A stretch of 64,000 nt of DNA from Janthinobacterium sp. FW305-129 (lineage in GTDB: Bacteria > Pseudomonadota > Gammaproteobacteria > Burkholderiales > Burkholderiaceae_D), in assembly GCF_020858115.1 (NCBI RefSeq), contig NZ_JACYMM010000002.1, positions 248,001 to 312,000 of the forward strand. The letters run 5' to 3'. The notes under the pieces are model-generated. The model searched no databases. It was not told the origin of the DNA and worked only from the letters and a program-made list of their open reading frames with translations. Shown in pieces: positions 16,668 to 25,103 of this stretch (positions within the stretch are counted from its first letter, which is position 1; every line of letters begins with the position of its first letter). The position numbers and the translations under genes are program-made.

Positions 16668-17035
16668 ACGTCTGCCGCCGTGCCAGGGAGCGCGCCATCT
16701 GCGGCGCCCAAAAAGCAAGGAGGGGAATTTGGAAGGCGAGCCCCAGGTATCTCCTGGCGTCGCCTCGCTGCCGGTTGCATCCGGCGTTCGCGAGCACATC
16801 GTCGGCATCGCGAACCGCTTCCAGACCCAGGCGTTTATGCAACGCTACACCTGTTTGCCGCGCCACACTATCGTTGGTGACTGCGCCAGGCTGGGGCTGT
16901 TTTGTCGTAGAGCAAGTCCACTGAATTAATCATAGCACCATCTTTAAGAAACAGGCAACGTGATTGGCAAGCGTTCCCATGTATTTTTTCAATATCTTTT
17001 TTTATATCAAATTGGAGTGCGCCCTTGCAGCGGCA
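16668..17035. other. gene-poor interval
   Basis: About 370 bp between the fliT terminator and the FimV-like stop codon. The first 250 bp are GC-rich and open in several frames (for example 16657-16929 plus, 90 codons), but none has a ribosome site or a recognisable protein. The last 110 bp become AT-rich with T-runs. It may be a decayed gene; I see no defined element. Confidence 0.4.
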
Positions 17036-18166
17036 TTAACGCGAGAACGGCTCCGCTTCCGGCGCGGCCGCTTCCTCCTCCACCGCTTCCGTCAGCACGG
17101 GCACCTCCTTCTTCCTGCGGCTGAACGGCTTGCGCAGCAAAACCCAGTATTTCGACGGCGTGCCCGGCCCCGCCCCTTGCCTGCGCTTGCGCACGGCATA
17201 CGCGATGAGCGCCGTCACCAGCAGGAAGAGCAAGGTGCCGACACCGAGCCACAGCAAGCCGTTGCCACCCGGCTTCTTTTCCTTGTCGGCAGCCGGCGCC
17301 GCGTGCAGGGGCTTGGGCTTGGCATGGGGCGCTTCCGCCACGGCTGGGGCGGCAGCAGGCGGCACGGCCGCGGCGGCAGGCAGCGCCAGCGCCTTTTGCA
17401 AGGCGCCGATCTTGCCCTCCAATTCGCCGAGCTTGTCATTCAGGGCCGTATTTTTCTCGTCCAGCGCCACGCACGCTGCCGCCTGCCCGGCATCGGCCTG
17501 CGGCGCGCAGGCGGCCACGGGCGCCGTGGCGCGGCGCAACGGCGGCGGACGCAGCGCGGGAGCGGCTGGCGCAGGCGCGGCGGGCGGCGGCACGAACACG
17601 CGGGCCGGACGCACCAGTCCCTCGGCGCGCGCGCGGGCCGCCAGCGCGGCAGCATCGGGCGGCGGCGCTCCGGCCACGGCGCGCGGCGGCGCTACAGGCA
17701 TGAGCGCGGGCACTGGCGCGGGCGCCGGAACAGCTTGCCTGGCTGGCGCACTGGCGGCAGCGGGCGGCGCCGGCGTCAGCCACAAGGTGCCCAGGCGCAC
17801 GACGGCACCATTACCACTGCCCAGCAACAAATACAGATGCACGTGGCCAGCCTGGATCGCTTGCCGGGTGGTCACGCGCACATAGTGGCGTCCACCGCGT
17901 TCAAACGGACTGATCGCCAAGGTTTGCAGGGCGGCGTCCATGCCGATACCGCCACCCCGGTATACATCGGGCGAAGCCAGGCGCACGGCCACGCCGCCGG
18001 CTTCCTCGGGCGCCAGCGCCGTCAGTTCGATCTCGGCCAGCAAGGGCTGGCCCACGTGCGACAGCACGGCCATGTCGCCCAGTTCGGCCGCCATCACGGG
18101 CGGCAAGGCCAGGCTGGCGGCGGCGCACGCGATCAGGGACCAACGGGGAAAGATGCTGCTCTGCAT
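17036..18166 (-). CDS. short FimV/HubP-like membrane protein
   Basis: A 376-residue protein with a signal peptide (cleaved near VMAAEL) and a FimV N-terminal domain (GDMAVLSHVGQPLLAEIEL, then LASPDVY and HYVRVTTRQAIQ). A long Ala/Pro-rich region (about 130-230) follows, then a short coiled coil (LDEKNTALNDKLGELEGKIG), a second Ala/Pro stretch and one transmembrane helix (LLWLGVGTLLFLLVTALIAY) with a basic cytoplasmic tail. FimV proteins organise cell poles, type IV pili and chemosensory arrays; most are 700-1000 residues with LysM and TPR parts that are not visible here. Its role is uncertain. It is divergent from fumC. Confidence 0.75.
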   Translation of the reverse strand: MQSSIFPRWSLIACAAASLALPPVMAAELGDMAVLSHVGQPLLAEIELTALAPEEAGGVAVRLASPDVYRGGGIGMDAALQTLAISPFERGGRHYVRVTTRQAIQAGHVHLYLLLGSGNGAVVRLGTLWLTPAPPAAASAPARQAVPAPAPVPALMPVAPPRAVAGAPPPDAAALAARARAEGLVRPARVFVPPPAAPAPAAPALRPPPLRRATAPVAACAPQADAGQAAACVALDEKNTALNDKLGELEGKIGALQKALALPAAAAVPPAAAPAVAEAPHAKPKPLHAAPAADKEKKPGGNGLLWLGVGTLLFLLVTALIAYAVRKRRQGAGPGTPSKYWVLLRKPFSRRKKEVPVLTEAVEEEAAAPEAEPFSR

Positions 18167-18248
18167 GGACTGATCGCTTTGATAACAAGATAAATAATGG
18201 AGACTCGCCTGTCTTTAACGGCAGGAAATCGCAAAAATATAGATGAGC

Positions 18249-18292
18249 CAAGGCAAAAATGATGCAATACAGCATCATCCTGTGCCTTTTTG
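18249..18292. repeat. hairpin in the divergent FimV-like/fumC intergenic region
   Basis: Nested arms: outer AAGGCA/TGCCTT and inner ATGATGC/GCATCAT around AATACA, followed by T5 on the plus strand. It resembles a terminator but lies upstream of both flanking genes, so it may be an operator or an attenuator in the fumC leader. Confidence 0.45.
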
Positions 18293-18338
18293 ACGTCTGG
18301 AGTACACTCGATCCACCTCCATCGATGAAAGGGATGCC

Positions 18339-19733
18339 ATGAGTAGCAGAATCGAACGCGACAGTTTCGGCCCGATCGACGTACCCGCCGACCGGCTTTG
18401 GGGAGCGCAAACGCAGCGCTCGCTTGAGCACTTCCATATCTCCACGGAAAAGATGCCGCCCGAACTGATCGCCGCCCTGGCCACCGTCAAGCGCGCGGCC
18501 GCCCACGTCAACCTGGACCTGGGATTACTGGATGGCAAAAAAGCCATCGCCATCACGCAGGCGGCCGACGAAGTACTGGCCGGCAAGCATGACGGGGAAT
18601 TCCCGCTGGCCGTCTGGCAGACGGGTTCCGGCACGCAAAGCAATATGAACATGAACGAAGTGCTGGCCAACCGCGGCTCCGAGCTGATCGGCGGCTTGCG
18701 CGGCGCCGAGCGCCTGCTGCACCCGAACGACGACGTCAACCTGGGCCAGTCATCGAACGACATCTTTCCCACCGCCATACACGTGGCGGCCGCGCTGGCC
18801 GTCGCCCACACCGTCTTGCCGCCGCTGCGCCAGCTGCGCGCCACGCTCGACGCGAAAGCGACGGAATTTGCCGACATCGTCAAGATCGGCCGCACCCATT
18901 TGCAGGATGCCACGCCCTTGACCCTGGGCCAGGAATTTTCCGGCTACGTGGCGCAGCTGGACTTTGCCGAGCACATCATCACGGCAGCGTTGCCGCCGCT
19001 GCTGCAGCTGGCCGCCGGCGGCACGGCCGTCGGCACGGGATTGAATGCCCACGTGGAATTTGCCGGCCGCATCGCTGCCGAACTGGCGCGCCTGACGGGC
19101 CAGCCTTTCGAAACGGCCAGCAACAAGTTTGCCGCCCTGGCCGCCCACGATGCGCTGGTCGCCGCCCATGGCGCCTTGAAAACCCTGGCCACGGCCCTGA
19201 TGAAAATCGCCAACGACGTGCGCTGGATGGCGTCCGGCCCCCGTTCCGGCCTCGGCGAAATCACGATCCCCGAAAACGAGCCGGGCAGCTCCATCATGCC
19301 GGGCAAGGTCAATCCCACCCAGTGCGAAGCGCTGACCATGCTGTGCTGCCAGGTATTCGGCAACGACGTGGCCATCACGGTGGGCGGCGCCTCGGGCAAT
19401 TTCGAGCTGAACGTCTTCAAGCCCTTGATCGCGCACAACTTCCTGCAAAGTGCGCGCCTGCTCGGGGACGGCATGCGCAGCTTCGACGAGCATTGCGCGC
19501 ACGGCATCGCACCGAACCGTGGTCGCATCGCCGAACTGATGGAACGCTCATTGATGCTGGTCACGGCGCTGGCACCGCACATCGGCTACGACAAGGCGGC
19601 GCAAATCGCCAAACAGGCCCAGCACGAAGGCACGACCCTGAAACAAGCGGCGCTGGCCCTGGGCTTTGTGACGGAAGAGCAATTCAGTGCATGGATCGTT
19701 CCCCTGGAGATGACGCAGCCCAACAAAAGTTAA
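18339..19733 (+). CDS. fumC: class II fumarate hydratase
   Basis: A 464-residue fumarase C that hydrates fumarate to L-malate in the TCA cycle, iron-independent and homotetrameric. The family signature [11 protein letters not shown] spans residues 316-326 with catalytic Ser317 or Ser318 in the mobile loop. The substrate sites [16 protein letters not shown] and [10 protein letters not shown]-like are intact. The length is normal (about 460). A start at 18339 gives the usual N-terminus ([20 protein letters not shown]). Confidence 0.97.
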   Translation: MSSRIERDSFGPIDVPADRLWGAQTQRSLEHFHISTEKMPPELIAALATVKRAAAHVNLDLGLLDGKKAIAITQAADEVLAGKHDGEFPLAVWQTGSGTQSNMNMNEVLANRGSELIGGLRGAERLLHPNDDVNLGQSSNDIFPTAIHVAAALAVAHTVLPPLRQLRATLDAKATEFADIVKIGRTHLQDATPLTLGQEFSGYVAQLDFAEHIITAALPPLLQLAAGGTAVGTGLNAHVEFAGRIAAELARLTGQPFETASNKFAALAAHDALVAAHGALKTLATALMKIANDVRWMASGPRSGLGEITIPENEPGSSIMPGKVNPTQCEALTMLCCQVFGNDVAITVGGASGNFELNVFKPLIAHNFLQSARLLGDGMRSFDEHCAHGIAPNRGRIAELMERSLMLVTALAPHIGYDKAAQIAKQAQHEGTTLKQAALALGFVTEEQFSAWIVPLEMTQPNKS

Positions 19734-19786
19734 GGCTCAGCCTGCATTCCCCCTCGCTTCATGTAAACTATGACCTTAGTTGACAC

Positions 19787-19803
19787 TGTCATTCAGTGTT
19801 TAA
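19787..19803. promoter_or_regulatory. inverted repeat overlapping a TTGACA box upstream of the S4 protein gene
   Basis: ACACTG-tcatt-CAGTGT, sharing its first bases with TTGACA about 45 bp before the ATG at 19830; a possible operator on a sigma-70 promoter. Confidence 0.35.
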
Positions 19804-19829
19804 AACACATCGTTGCAATAAGGGATACA

Positions 19830-20051
19830 ATGCAAAAAGTAAGCTTTGATTTAACATCCGAGTTCGTCGAGCTGAACCAGCTGCTGAAGCTGGTCGGCCT
19901 GTGCGACAGCGGTGGCGCAGGCAAGGTCATGGTCGATAGCGGCGTGGTGAAGGTCGATGGCAAGAAGGAATTGCGCAAGACCGCCAAGATCCGCGCCGGC
20001 CAGGTGGTCAGCGTGGGCGATATCCGTATCACGGTCGTCGGCCCCGTTTGA
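19830..20051 (+). CDS. S4-domain RNA-binding protein (YbcJ-like)
   Basis: A 73-residue stand-alone S4 domain. The pattern VELNQLLKLVGLCDSGGAGK, VDSGVVKVDGKKELRKTAKI and GQVVSVGDIRI is that of the YbcJ/RNA-binding S4 family, thought to bind structured RNA; the target is unknown. ATG 19830 follows AAGGGATAC. It has its own promoter region after fumC. Confidence 0.9.
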   Translation: MQKVSFDLTSEFVELNQLLKLVGLCDSGGAGKVMVDSGVVKVDGKKELRKTAKIRAGQVVSVGDIRITVVGPV

Positions 20052-20176
20052 TACCGGCATGGGGTGCGAAAGCAGCCCCATGCGTCCAGCCAGCACCCCT
20101 GCCAGCCCGGCTGCCCAAGTCAAGCTGCGACACGTCGTTATTGTCAGATAAATATCGATTGCAGAAGGGAAGCGCC

Positions 20177-20464
20177 ATGGACCATCCCGAACAAGGTACG
20201 CGCAGCCAGGAACGCCTGATCGGCGACTTGCGCCAGGTAATAGAAAACGCGGAAGAATTACTGCGCAACACAGACAAATATACCAGCAGCCTGTACCAGA
20301 GTGCGCGTGCCAGGCTGCAACTGGCCCTCGTTGCGGCCACTGCCGAGCTTGCCCGCTTTGAAGAGGAGCAAGTCACCCGCATGATGGACGCCACCCTGGC
20401 CGCGAATGCCCTGTACCGCGATCAGACGGGCGAAGCGCGTCTGCTGCGGGCCTTCGAGTCATAG
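20177..20464 (+). CDS. DUF883-family protein lacking its membrane anchor
   Basis: A 95-residue helical protein (SQERLIGDLRQVIENAEELL, then SSLYQSARARLQLALVAATA) matching the N-terminal part of DUF883/ElaB/YqjD proteins, which in E. coli tether stationary-phase ribosomes to the inner membrane. The family's C-terminal glycine-rich transmembrane helix is missing: the protein ends TGEARLLRAFES at a genuine stop. The start at 20177 follows GAAGGGAAGC. It converges on the MNIO gene with no gap. Confidence 0.7.
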   Translation: MDHPEQGTRSQERLIGDLRQVIENAEELLRNTDKYTSSLYQSARARLQLALVAATAELARFEEEQVTRMMDATLAANALYRDQTGEARLLRAFES

Positions 20465-22096
20465 TTACGCCACCAGCACCGCATGCGCCAGCCACTGGCG
20501 CAAGTGCGCGGCCAGGTCGAAGGCCGGATCCAGCTCGAACGCCGCATCAAGCGCGGCGCCGAACGTCTGCCCCTGCCGCAAGGCTTGCAAGGCGGCATGC
20601 GCGGCCACATCCAATACCAGCACCTGCGCCTTCCAGCGCGGCCGGCACACCAGCGCCTGGCTGGCCACCTGCAGATCTTGCGGAAAGATCCCCGAACCGT
20701 CCCCCTCCTGATGCGCCTGCCACATGGCCGCCACCTGCCAGCCGGACGCCAGCAAGGCGCAAGCGGGATGCAGGGTAAAACGGCGCGCTTCCAGCTGATC
20801 CGGGTGCAAGGCGGCCAGCGACTCGGGCGCCAGTGCCTGCGCATCGGCCGCGTAATGGGCCAGGTGCAAGGCCCATTCCAGGCGCGCCATGTCCGGCAGG
20901 TAAGGCAGCTCATCCACAGGCGGGAACGCAGCAAGAAAATCGGCGAAACGGGCGCCAAACTGGTTCAAATCGGCGCTATCGGATGGCATCTTCCGGCCGT
21001 ATGCACGCGCCAGGCCGCCAAAGAAATCCTCGCCCACCAGCGCCAGCACGACGGGATAGGCGTGCGCCAGCGTGCGGCGCCAGGCGGCGCTCAAGTTGCC
21101 ACGGTACAGTGAAAAACGCTGCGGCACCACGTCTCCCGCGAACGCTGGCAATGTTGCCTCAGTATCCAGCAAGGCGGTGGCGAACGCTTGCTGGCCAGCA
21201 GCCAGCGCGCCTGGCGGCGCGGCCGGCGGCGGTGACGGCAGCGGCGGCATCGCGTGCCACGGCGCATGTTGCGCGTGGCGCGCCAGCATGGCTTGCGCCT
21301 TGTCCGCCTCGCCCAGCAGGATATCGAGCGGCGGCAAATCCGTGTCCCATTCGACCAGGGTGGGCACGGCGCCAAAGCGCTGCAAGGCGGCCGCATATAA
21401 CTCCCAGACGGGATCGGCCACGGCGGCGCCGTGATGGTCGATCACGGCGTGCGGTGTCAGCAGGTGTCCACCCAGGTGCAGCTCGCCCACGCTGCCCGGC
21501 GCGATGGCTTGCATGGCCGCCAAGGCATCTTCGCCGTGATTGCACTGGTTCACATACAGGTTATTGATATCGAGCAGCAGCCCGCAGCCGCTGCGGCGCG
21601 CCAGTTCCGTCAGGAATTGCGCTTCGCTCATGGCATCGTCGGCAAAACGCAGGTAAGTAGAGACATTCTCCAGCAAGATCGGCCTTTTCAGCACATCCTG
21701 CACCCGCCCTACTCTTGCGCACAGTAAATCGAGGGCGGCGCCATTCAAGGCCAGCGGCAACAGATCATTGAGTTGCTGCTGCGCCACGGCGCCCCAGCAC
21801 AGGTGTTCCGACACGAGGGCCGGCGCGATGCCTTCCACCACCGCGCGCACGCGCTGCAGATGGGCTTCGGAAAAGCCCCGGACGGATCCCAGACCCAGGC
21901 CCACGCCATGCAGGCTGAGCGGGTAGTCCTGGCGCAGGGTTTGCAGCACATGCCAGTCCCAGCCCGAAGGCTGCAGATAATTTTCAGTGTGCACTTCCAG
22001 CCAGCCGACCTTGGGCCAGCGCGCCAGGAAGTCGCGGTAGTGGGCCGCGCGCAAGCCGACGCCGGCGCCGGCTAGCGCGAGGACGGGCGGCGGCAT
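20465..22096 (-). CDS. fused DUF692 multinuclear iron oxidase (MNIO) and DUF2063 partner protein (BufB-BufC-like)
   Basis: A 543-residue protein joining two normally separate RiPP-modifying proteins. Residues 1 to about 280 are a DUF692/MNIO TIM barrel with the metal-site segments EVHTENY (34-40), [11 protein letters not shown] (61-71), SEHLCW (96-101), LLENVS (141-146), [10 protein letters not shown] (174-183), ELHLGGH (205-211) and LVEWD (247-251). A Pro/Ala linker (about 283-300) leads to a DUF2063 domain ([17 protein letters not shown] near 327-343). MNIOs with a partner protein oxidise Cys residues of precursor peptides (methanobactin, bufferins). The precursor gene ends 17 bp upstream. 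The start at 22096 has only a weak ribosome site, suggesting translational coupling. Confidence 0.88.
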   Translation of the reverse strand: MPPPVLALAGAGVGLRAAHYRDFLARWPKVGWLEVHTENYLQPSGWDWHVLQTLRQDYPLSLHGVGLGLGSVRGFSEAHLQRVRAVVEGIAPALVSEHLCWGAVAQQQLNDLLPLALNGAALDLLCARVGRVQDVLKRPILLENVSTYLRFADDAMSEAQFLTELARRSGCGLLLDINNLYVNQCNHGEDALAAMQAIAPGSVGELHLGGHLLTPHAVIDHHGAAVADPVWELYAAALQRFGAVPTLVEWDTDLPPLDILLGEADKAQAMLARHAQHAPWHAMPPLPSPPPAAPPGALAAGQQAFATALLDTEATLPAFAGDVVPQRFSLYRGNLSAAWRRTLAHAYPVVLALVGEDFFGGLARAYGRKMPSDSADLNQFGARFADFLAAFPPVDELPYLPDMARLEWALHLAHYAADAQALAPESLAALHPDQLEARRFTLHPACALLASGWQVAAMWQAHQEGDGSGIFPQDLQVASQALVCRPRWKAQVLVLDVAAHAALQALRQGQTFGAALDAAFELDPAFDLAAHLRQWLAHAVLVA

Positions 22097-22113
22097 GGGC
22101 GGACGGCGGATGC

Positions 22114-22416
22114 TCAGGGCTGCGTGGCCGGCTTGGCAGCCTTGGCGGCCTTGACGGGTTTCACGGAGCCGCCCGCCTGTTCGCACGTGCCCTTGGCAAC
22201 ATATGCCCATTCCGTGGGCAAGTTGTCCGCCTCCGCCTGTCCCGCGCAGGAATGCGCGCCATCGGACGAAGCGCAATCGTTCTGCCCCGCCTTGGCCACG
22301 CCATAGCATTTTTCCTTGTCGCCGGGGGCGGGACCATCGTGGGCGGCCGCGTTGACGGTGGTGCCGGCGCACAGGCCCGCGAGGGCGGCGGCGATGAGAG
22401 CTTGACGTTTGTTCAT
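22114..22416 (-). CDS. DUF2282 bufferin-type RiPP precursor (BufA1-like)
   Basis: A 100-residue exported peptide. The signal sequence [20 protein letters not shown] ends near residues 24-25 (NAAAHD). The mature part has four cysteines, at 37, 48, 57 and 78, in the DUF2282 pattern [18 protein letters not shown] and GTC, followed by a Lys/Ala/Pro tail (86-100). Known bufferins of this family carry MNIO-installed Cys-derived heterocycles and bind copper in the periplasm. AGAGGATT precedes the ATG at 22416. It is the first gene of a two-gene unit with the fused MNIO. Confidence 0.87.
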   Translation of the reverse strand: MNKRQALIAAALAGLCAGTTVNAAAHDGPAPGDKEKCYGVAKAGQNDCASSDGAHSCAGQAEADNLPTEWAYVAKGTCEQAGGSVKPVKAAKAAKPATQP

Positions 22417-22544
22417 GGGGAATCCTCTTGCATGGGTCAAAGTAAAGTGGGCACGCCCCGGGCTGCACGATGGACAACGCGAGGTGATGGACGTCATTCT
22501 ACTGAATCGGCCGGGTCATGGCGAACGGAGACGGGAGGAAGGCG

Positions 22545-22600
22545 AAAAGACAAACAAAAACGCCCACGCGCCACCGTCGATGACGGTGGTGTGGGCATGG
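22545..22600 (-). terminator. rho-independent terminator of yjfB-like gene
   Basis: Arms GCCCAC..CCACCGTC and GACGGTGG..GTGGGC, followed on the minus strand by GTTTTTGTTTG. It insulates the bufferin promoter region (22417-22544) from the upstream gene. Confidence 0.8.
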
Positions 22601-22637
22601 GTACGACCAGCGCCGGACGGGCGCTACCGACCTGCGC

Positions 22638-22838
22638 TCAGGCTGTCGTGTTGATGCGGTTACCGAGGTGAGCCGGCAGGCTCGGCGCCGACTGTATCGG
22701 TGGCAGCGCTTCCAGCAAGGCAGTGGCAGTCGAACTTTGAATATCCTGCGCTTTTTTCAGGACAGTCAAACCGACGGCTTGACGCGTGCCTGTCTCCGCC
22801 ATCGTGGTTGACAGTTGAGCAATGCTTGCGACGTCCAT
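22638..22838 (-). CDS. YjfB-family putative motility protein
   Basis: A 66-residue helical protein (MDVASIAQLSTTMAETGTRQ, then LTVLKKAQDIQSSTATALLE) of the YjfB family, annotated as putative motility protein, biochemical role unknown. The start at 22838 follows TTGGAGAAACGT. A sigma-28-like promoter lies directly upstream, supporting expression with the flagellar late genes although no flagellar operon is near. Confidence 0.8.
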   Translation of the reverse strand: MDVASIAQLSTTMAETGTRQAVGLTVLKKAQDIQSSTATALLEALPPIQSAPSLPAHLGNRINTTA

Positions 22839-22866
22839 ACGTTTCTCCAATGAGGTTCTACCCTTG

Positions 22867-22893
22867 TTAACGGATGCTGCCGGCAAACCTTTA
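22867..22893 (-). promoter_or_regulatory. sigma-28 (FliA)-type promoter for the YjfB gene
   Basis: Minus strand: TAAAGGTT, 11 bp, TCCGTTAA, against the consensus TAAAGTTT-N11-GCCGATAA. It lies 29 bp before the start codon and between this gene and the mobB stop. Confidence 0.7.
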
Positions 22894-22895
22894 AC

Positions 22896-23420
22896 TTATT
22901 TTTCAAGCCTGTGCAGCAGCCAGGCCAGCACGTGCTCGCGCGCATTCAAGTCCAGCCATTGCACGCCCTCGCGCAGATCGTCCGGTGCCGGGCTGTCGGA
23001 GGCGACGGCGATCACATGCGGATCATGCGGATACAGGGGCGCTTGACCCACTTCCGGGCGAAACACTTCCAGCTTGGGGATGGGATCCGTCTTGAAGCCC
23101 TCGACCAGGGTCAGGTCTGCCGGCCCCATGCGGGCCAATTGCTGCGCCAGGCTCGGTTCCGGCGCGCCGCGCAGCTCATGCACGATGGCAAAGCGATACG
23201 GCGACGCCACCAGCACTTCCGCCGCGCCCGCCAGGCGCAGGCGGGCGCTGTCCTTTTGCGGCGGCTCCAGCGCCAGGTCATGGTGGCTGTGCTTGACCAG
23301 GTTGACGCGCAAGCCGCGCGCCGCCAGTTCCTTCACCACAAATTCCAGCAGGGTCGTCTTGCCGCTACCGGAACGGCCGATCACCCCCAGTACCGGGTGT
23401 GCGGGCATCGCATCGTGCAT
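22896..23420 (-). CDS. mobB: molybdopterin-guanine dinucleotide biosynthesis adapter MobB
   Basis: A 174-residue GTP-binding P-loop protein that assists MobA in making the bis-MGD cofactor. The Walker A motif GRSGSGKT is at residues 15-22; KHSHHDL and the LVEGFK segment are MobB hallmarks. AAGGAGTGACC places the start at ATG 23420 rather than the GTG six bases upstream. No other moco gene is visible in the window. Confidence 0.92.
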   Translation of the reverse strand: MHDAMPAHPVLGVIGRSGSGKTTLLEFVVKELAARGLRVNLVKHSHHDLALEPPQKDSARLRLAGAAEVLVASPYRFAIVHELRGAPEPSLAQQLARMGPADLTLVEGFKTDPIPKLEVFRPEVGQAPLYPHDPHVIAVASDSPAPDDLREGVQWLDLNAREHVLAWLLHRLEK

Positions 23421-23515
23421 GGTCACTCCTTGATTGAGAAGGAATGATTATACGCAGCCCCACCCGCGCACTGCCCAGCGCATTGCCTTGCCCAGTGCCA
23501 GGCTCATCGCCCAAA

Positions 23516-25003
23516 TCAAGCGCCTCCGGATTTTCCCCCATTCCCGGCGCCGGCCGGCGCCGGCTTGCCACCCTGGCGCTGGCGCCGGCCGGCCGGCTGG
23601 GCCGCATTTTTTCCCGCATTTCTCCCCGCATTTTTCCCATTCTGCGCCTGCACATTCCTGGCCATGCGCGCCAATTGCCGATGCGCGGCAAGCGCGCCCG
23701 CCTCGGCATCGGAGAGCGCGGGCACGGCGGCAGCAGCGTCCAGCTCGCCAGCCGTCGCCAGGTCAGCGGCGGGCTGGCAGGCAGGCGCCAGCGGGGCGAA
23801 ATCCCGGGCCCGCACATCCGCTTCCCAGGCGGCGCGCTGCGCCAGCACTGTCGCGGGCACGGCCGGCGCCGCGCGGGGCTGCGCCAGGGTCAGCACGGCG
23901 CCCAGGCCGCTGGCGGCCGCCACGCGCGCGCCCATCTGGGGCAAGCTGCCATCGGCGGCGCGGCAAAAGCGCTGCAGGATGGTTTTGATGATCGACGTAT
24001 GGTCGACCACCTGGTGGCTGACGCTGCCCGGCGCGATCAGCGGCGACACGAGCAGCATGGGCACGCGCACGCCATACTGGCGAAACGCGGGGTCGTCGTC
24101 GGCGGCGGCGGGCGGCGGCACATGGTCGAAAAAGCCGCCGTGCTCGTCATAGCTGAGGATCAGCAAGGTGCGCGCCCAGGCGGGACCGCGCGACAGGGCC
24201 TGGTAGACCTGCGCCACCAGCGCCTGGCCGGCGCGGATATCGGCCGGCGGGTGGTCGTCATTTTCAAAGAAATGCGGATCGATCCAGCTGACCGGGGGCA
24301 AGGTGCCGGCCAGCGCATCGCCGATGAAGCCATAGCGGCGCGCGCTGGAACCGAACGGCTCGTACCACTCGGACGAGCGGTAATGGTCGTCGCTGAAGGC
24401 CAGGCTCCAGGGCTTCCAGGCGGAATAAAATTTCCAGCCGACCTGGGCGCGGTCCAGGTGCCGCACGAAGGACTTGTTCGCATACAGGGGCACGCGCTTG
24501 CTATCCTTGCTGCCGGCCGCCTTGCCGCTGACCGCATACAAACGGTTGGGCCAGGTAGCGCCCGGCACGGAACTGTAGCAGCGGTCGCAGACGCAAAACT
24601 GCTGCGCCAGGAAATCGTACATGGGCAAGTCGGTCCCGTTGTAGTAACCCATCACCAGGTCGATGTCGGGGTCGCCCGGATGCGTTTGCGCATAGTCATC
24701 GACGAAGCCGCCGTTATTGTTTTGCAATTGCTGCGCCACCGACTGGCCCGTATGCGACGGGTCTTGCTGCGGGCCGAAGGCCGTGCGCCGCAAATGGTGC
24801 ACGGGATACGTCACGCCCGCATGCAGGTTGGCATGGCTGGCCTGCAAGCCGTCGATATCGGCACGCCCGCCTTCCAGGCTCAGGTAGCCAAGCATGTGGT
24901 CGAACGAACGGTTTTCCATCATCAGCACGACGATATGCTCGATGCGCGCCAGGTTTTCCGGCGCATCCGCATCAAGCACACCCTCACCGGCAGCAGCAAT
25001 CAT
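23516..25003 (-). CDS. phosphoesterase family protein (phospholipase C / acid phosphatase type)
   Basis: A 495-residue member of the PF04185 phosphoesterase family, which includes non-haemolytic phospholipases C and AcpA phosphatases. IEHIVVLMMENRSFDHMLGY (residues ~21-40) holds the metal-binding Glu-Asn, and later SYDEHGGFFDHVPPP and DHTSIIKTIL supply the other metal ligands. Unlike secreted members there is no clear signal peptide. The C-terminal 50 residues are a low-complexity Asn/Gly/Lys/Gln/Ala tail (NGKNAGRNAGKNAAQPAGRR). It lies 100 bp after exeB on the same strand. Confidence 0.87.
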   Translation of the reverse strand: MIAAAGEGVLDADAPENLARIEHIVVLMMENRSFDHMLGYLSLEGGRADIDGLQASHANLHAGVTYPVHHLRRTAFGPQQDPSHTGQSVAQQLQNNNGGFVDDYAQTHPGDPDIDLVMGYYNGTDLPMYDFLAQQFCVCDRCYSSVPGATWPNRLYAVSGKAAGSKDSKRVPLYANKSFVRHLDRAQVGWKFYSAWKPWSLAFSDDHYRSSEWYEPFGSSARRYGFIGDALAGTLPPVSWIDPHFFENDDHPPADIRAGQALVAQVYQALSRGPAWARTLLILSYDEHGGFFDHVPPPAAADDDPAFRQYGVRVPMLLVSPLIAPGSVSHQVVDHTSIIKTILQRFCRAADGSLPQMGARVAAASGLGAVLTLAQPRAAPAVPATVLAQRAAWEADVRARDFAPLAPACQPAADLATAGELDAAAAVPALSDAEAGALAAHRQLARMARNVQAQNGKNAGRNAGKNAAQPAGRRQRQGGKPAPAGAGNGGKSGGA

Positions 25004-25103
25004 GGGACCTCCCCGGCCGCGCGCACGGACGCGGCAATCCTGGTTCGACCAGGCCAGGCCAGTATGATTCAGCTACTGTACCCCTGCCTTGATGTGCAAC
25101 AAC

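Noticed and set aside
16657-16929. 90-codon frame after the fliT terminator
   Set aside because: It begins inside the terminator, lacks a ribosome site and matches no protein I recognise.
22097-22477. An upstream extension of the MNIO frame across the DUF2282 gene (670 codons in total)
   Set aside because: The extra 127 codons overlap the bufferin precursor in another frame and look nothing like MNIO; the start at 22096 gives the family N-terminus.
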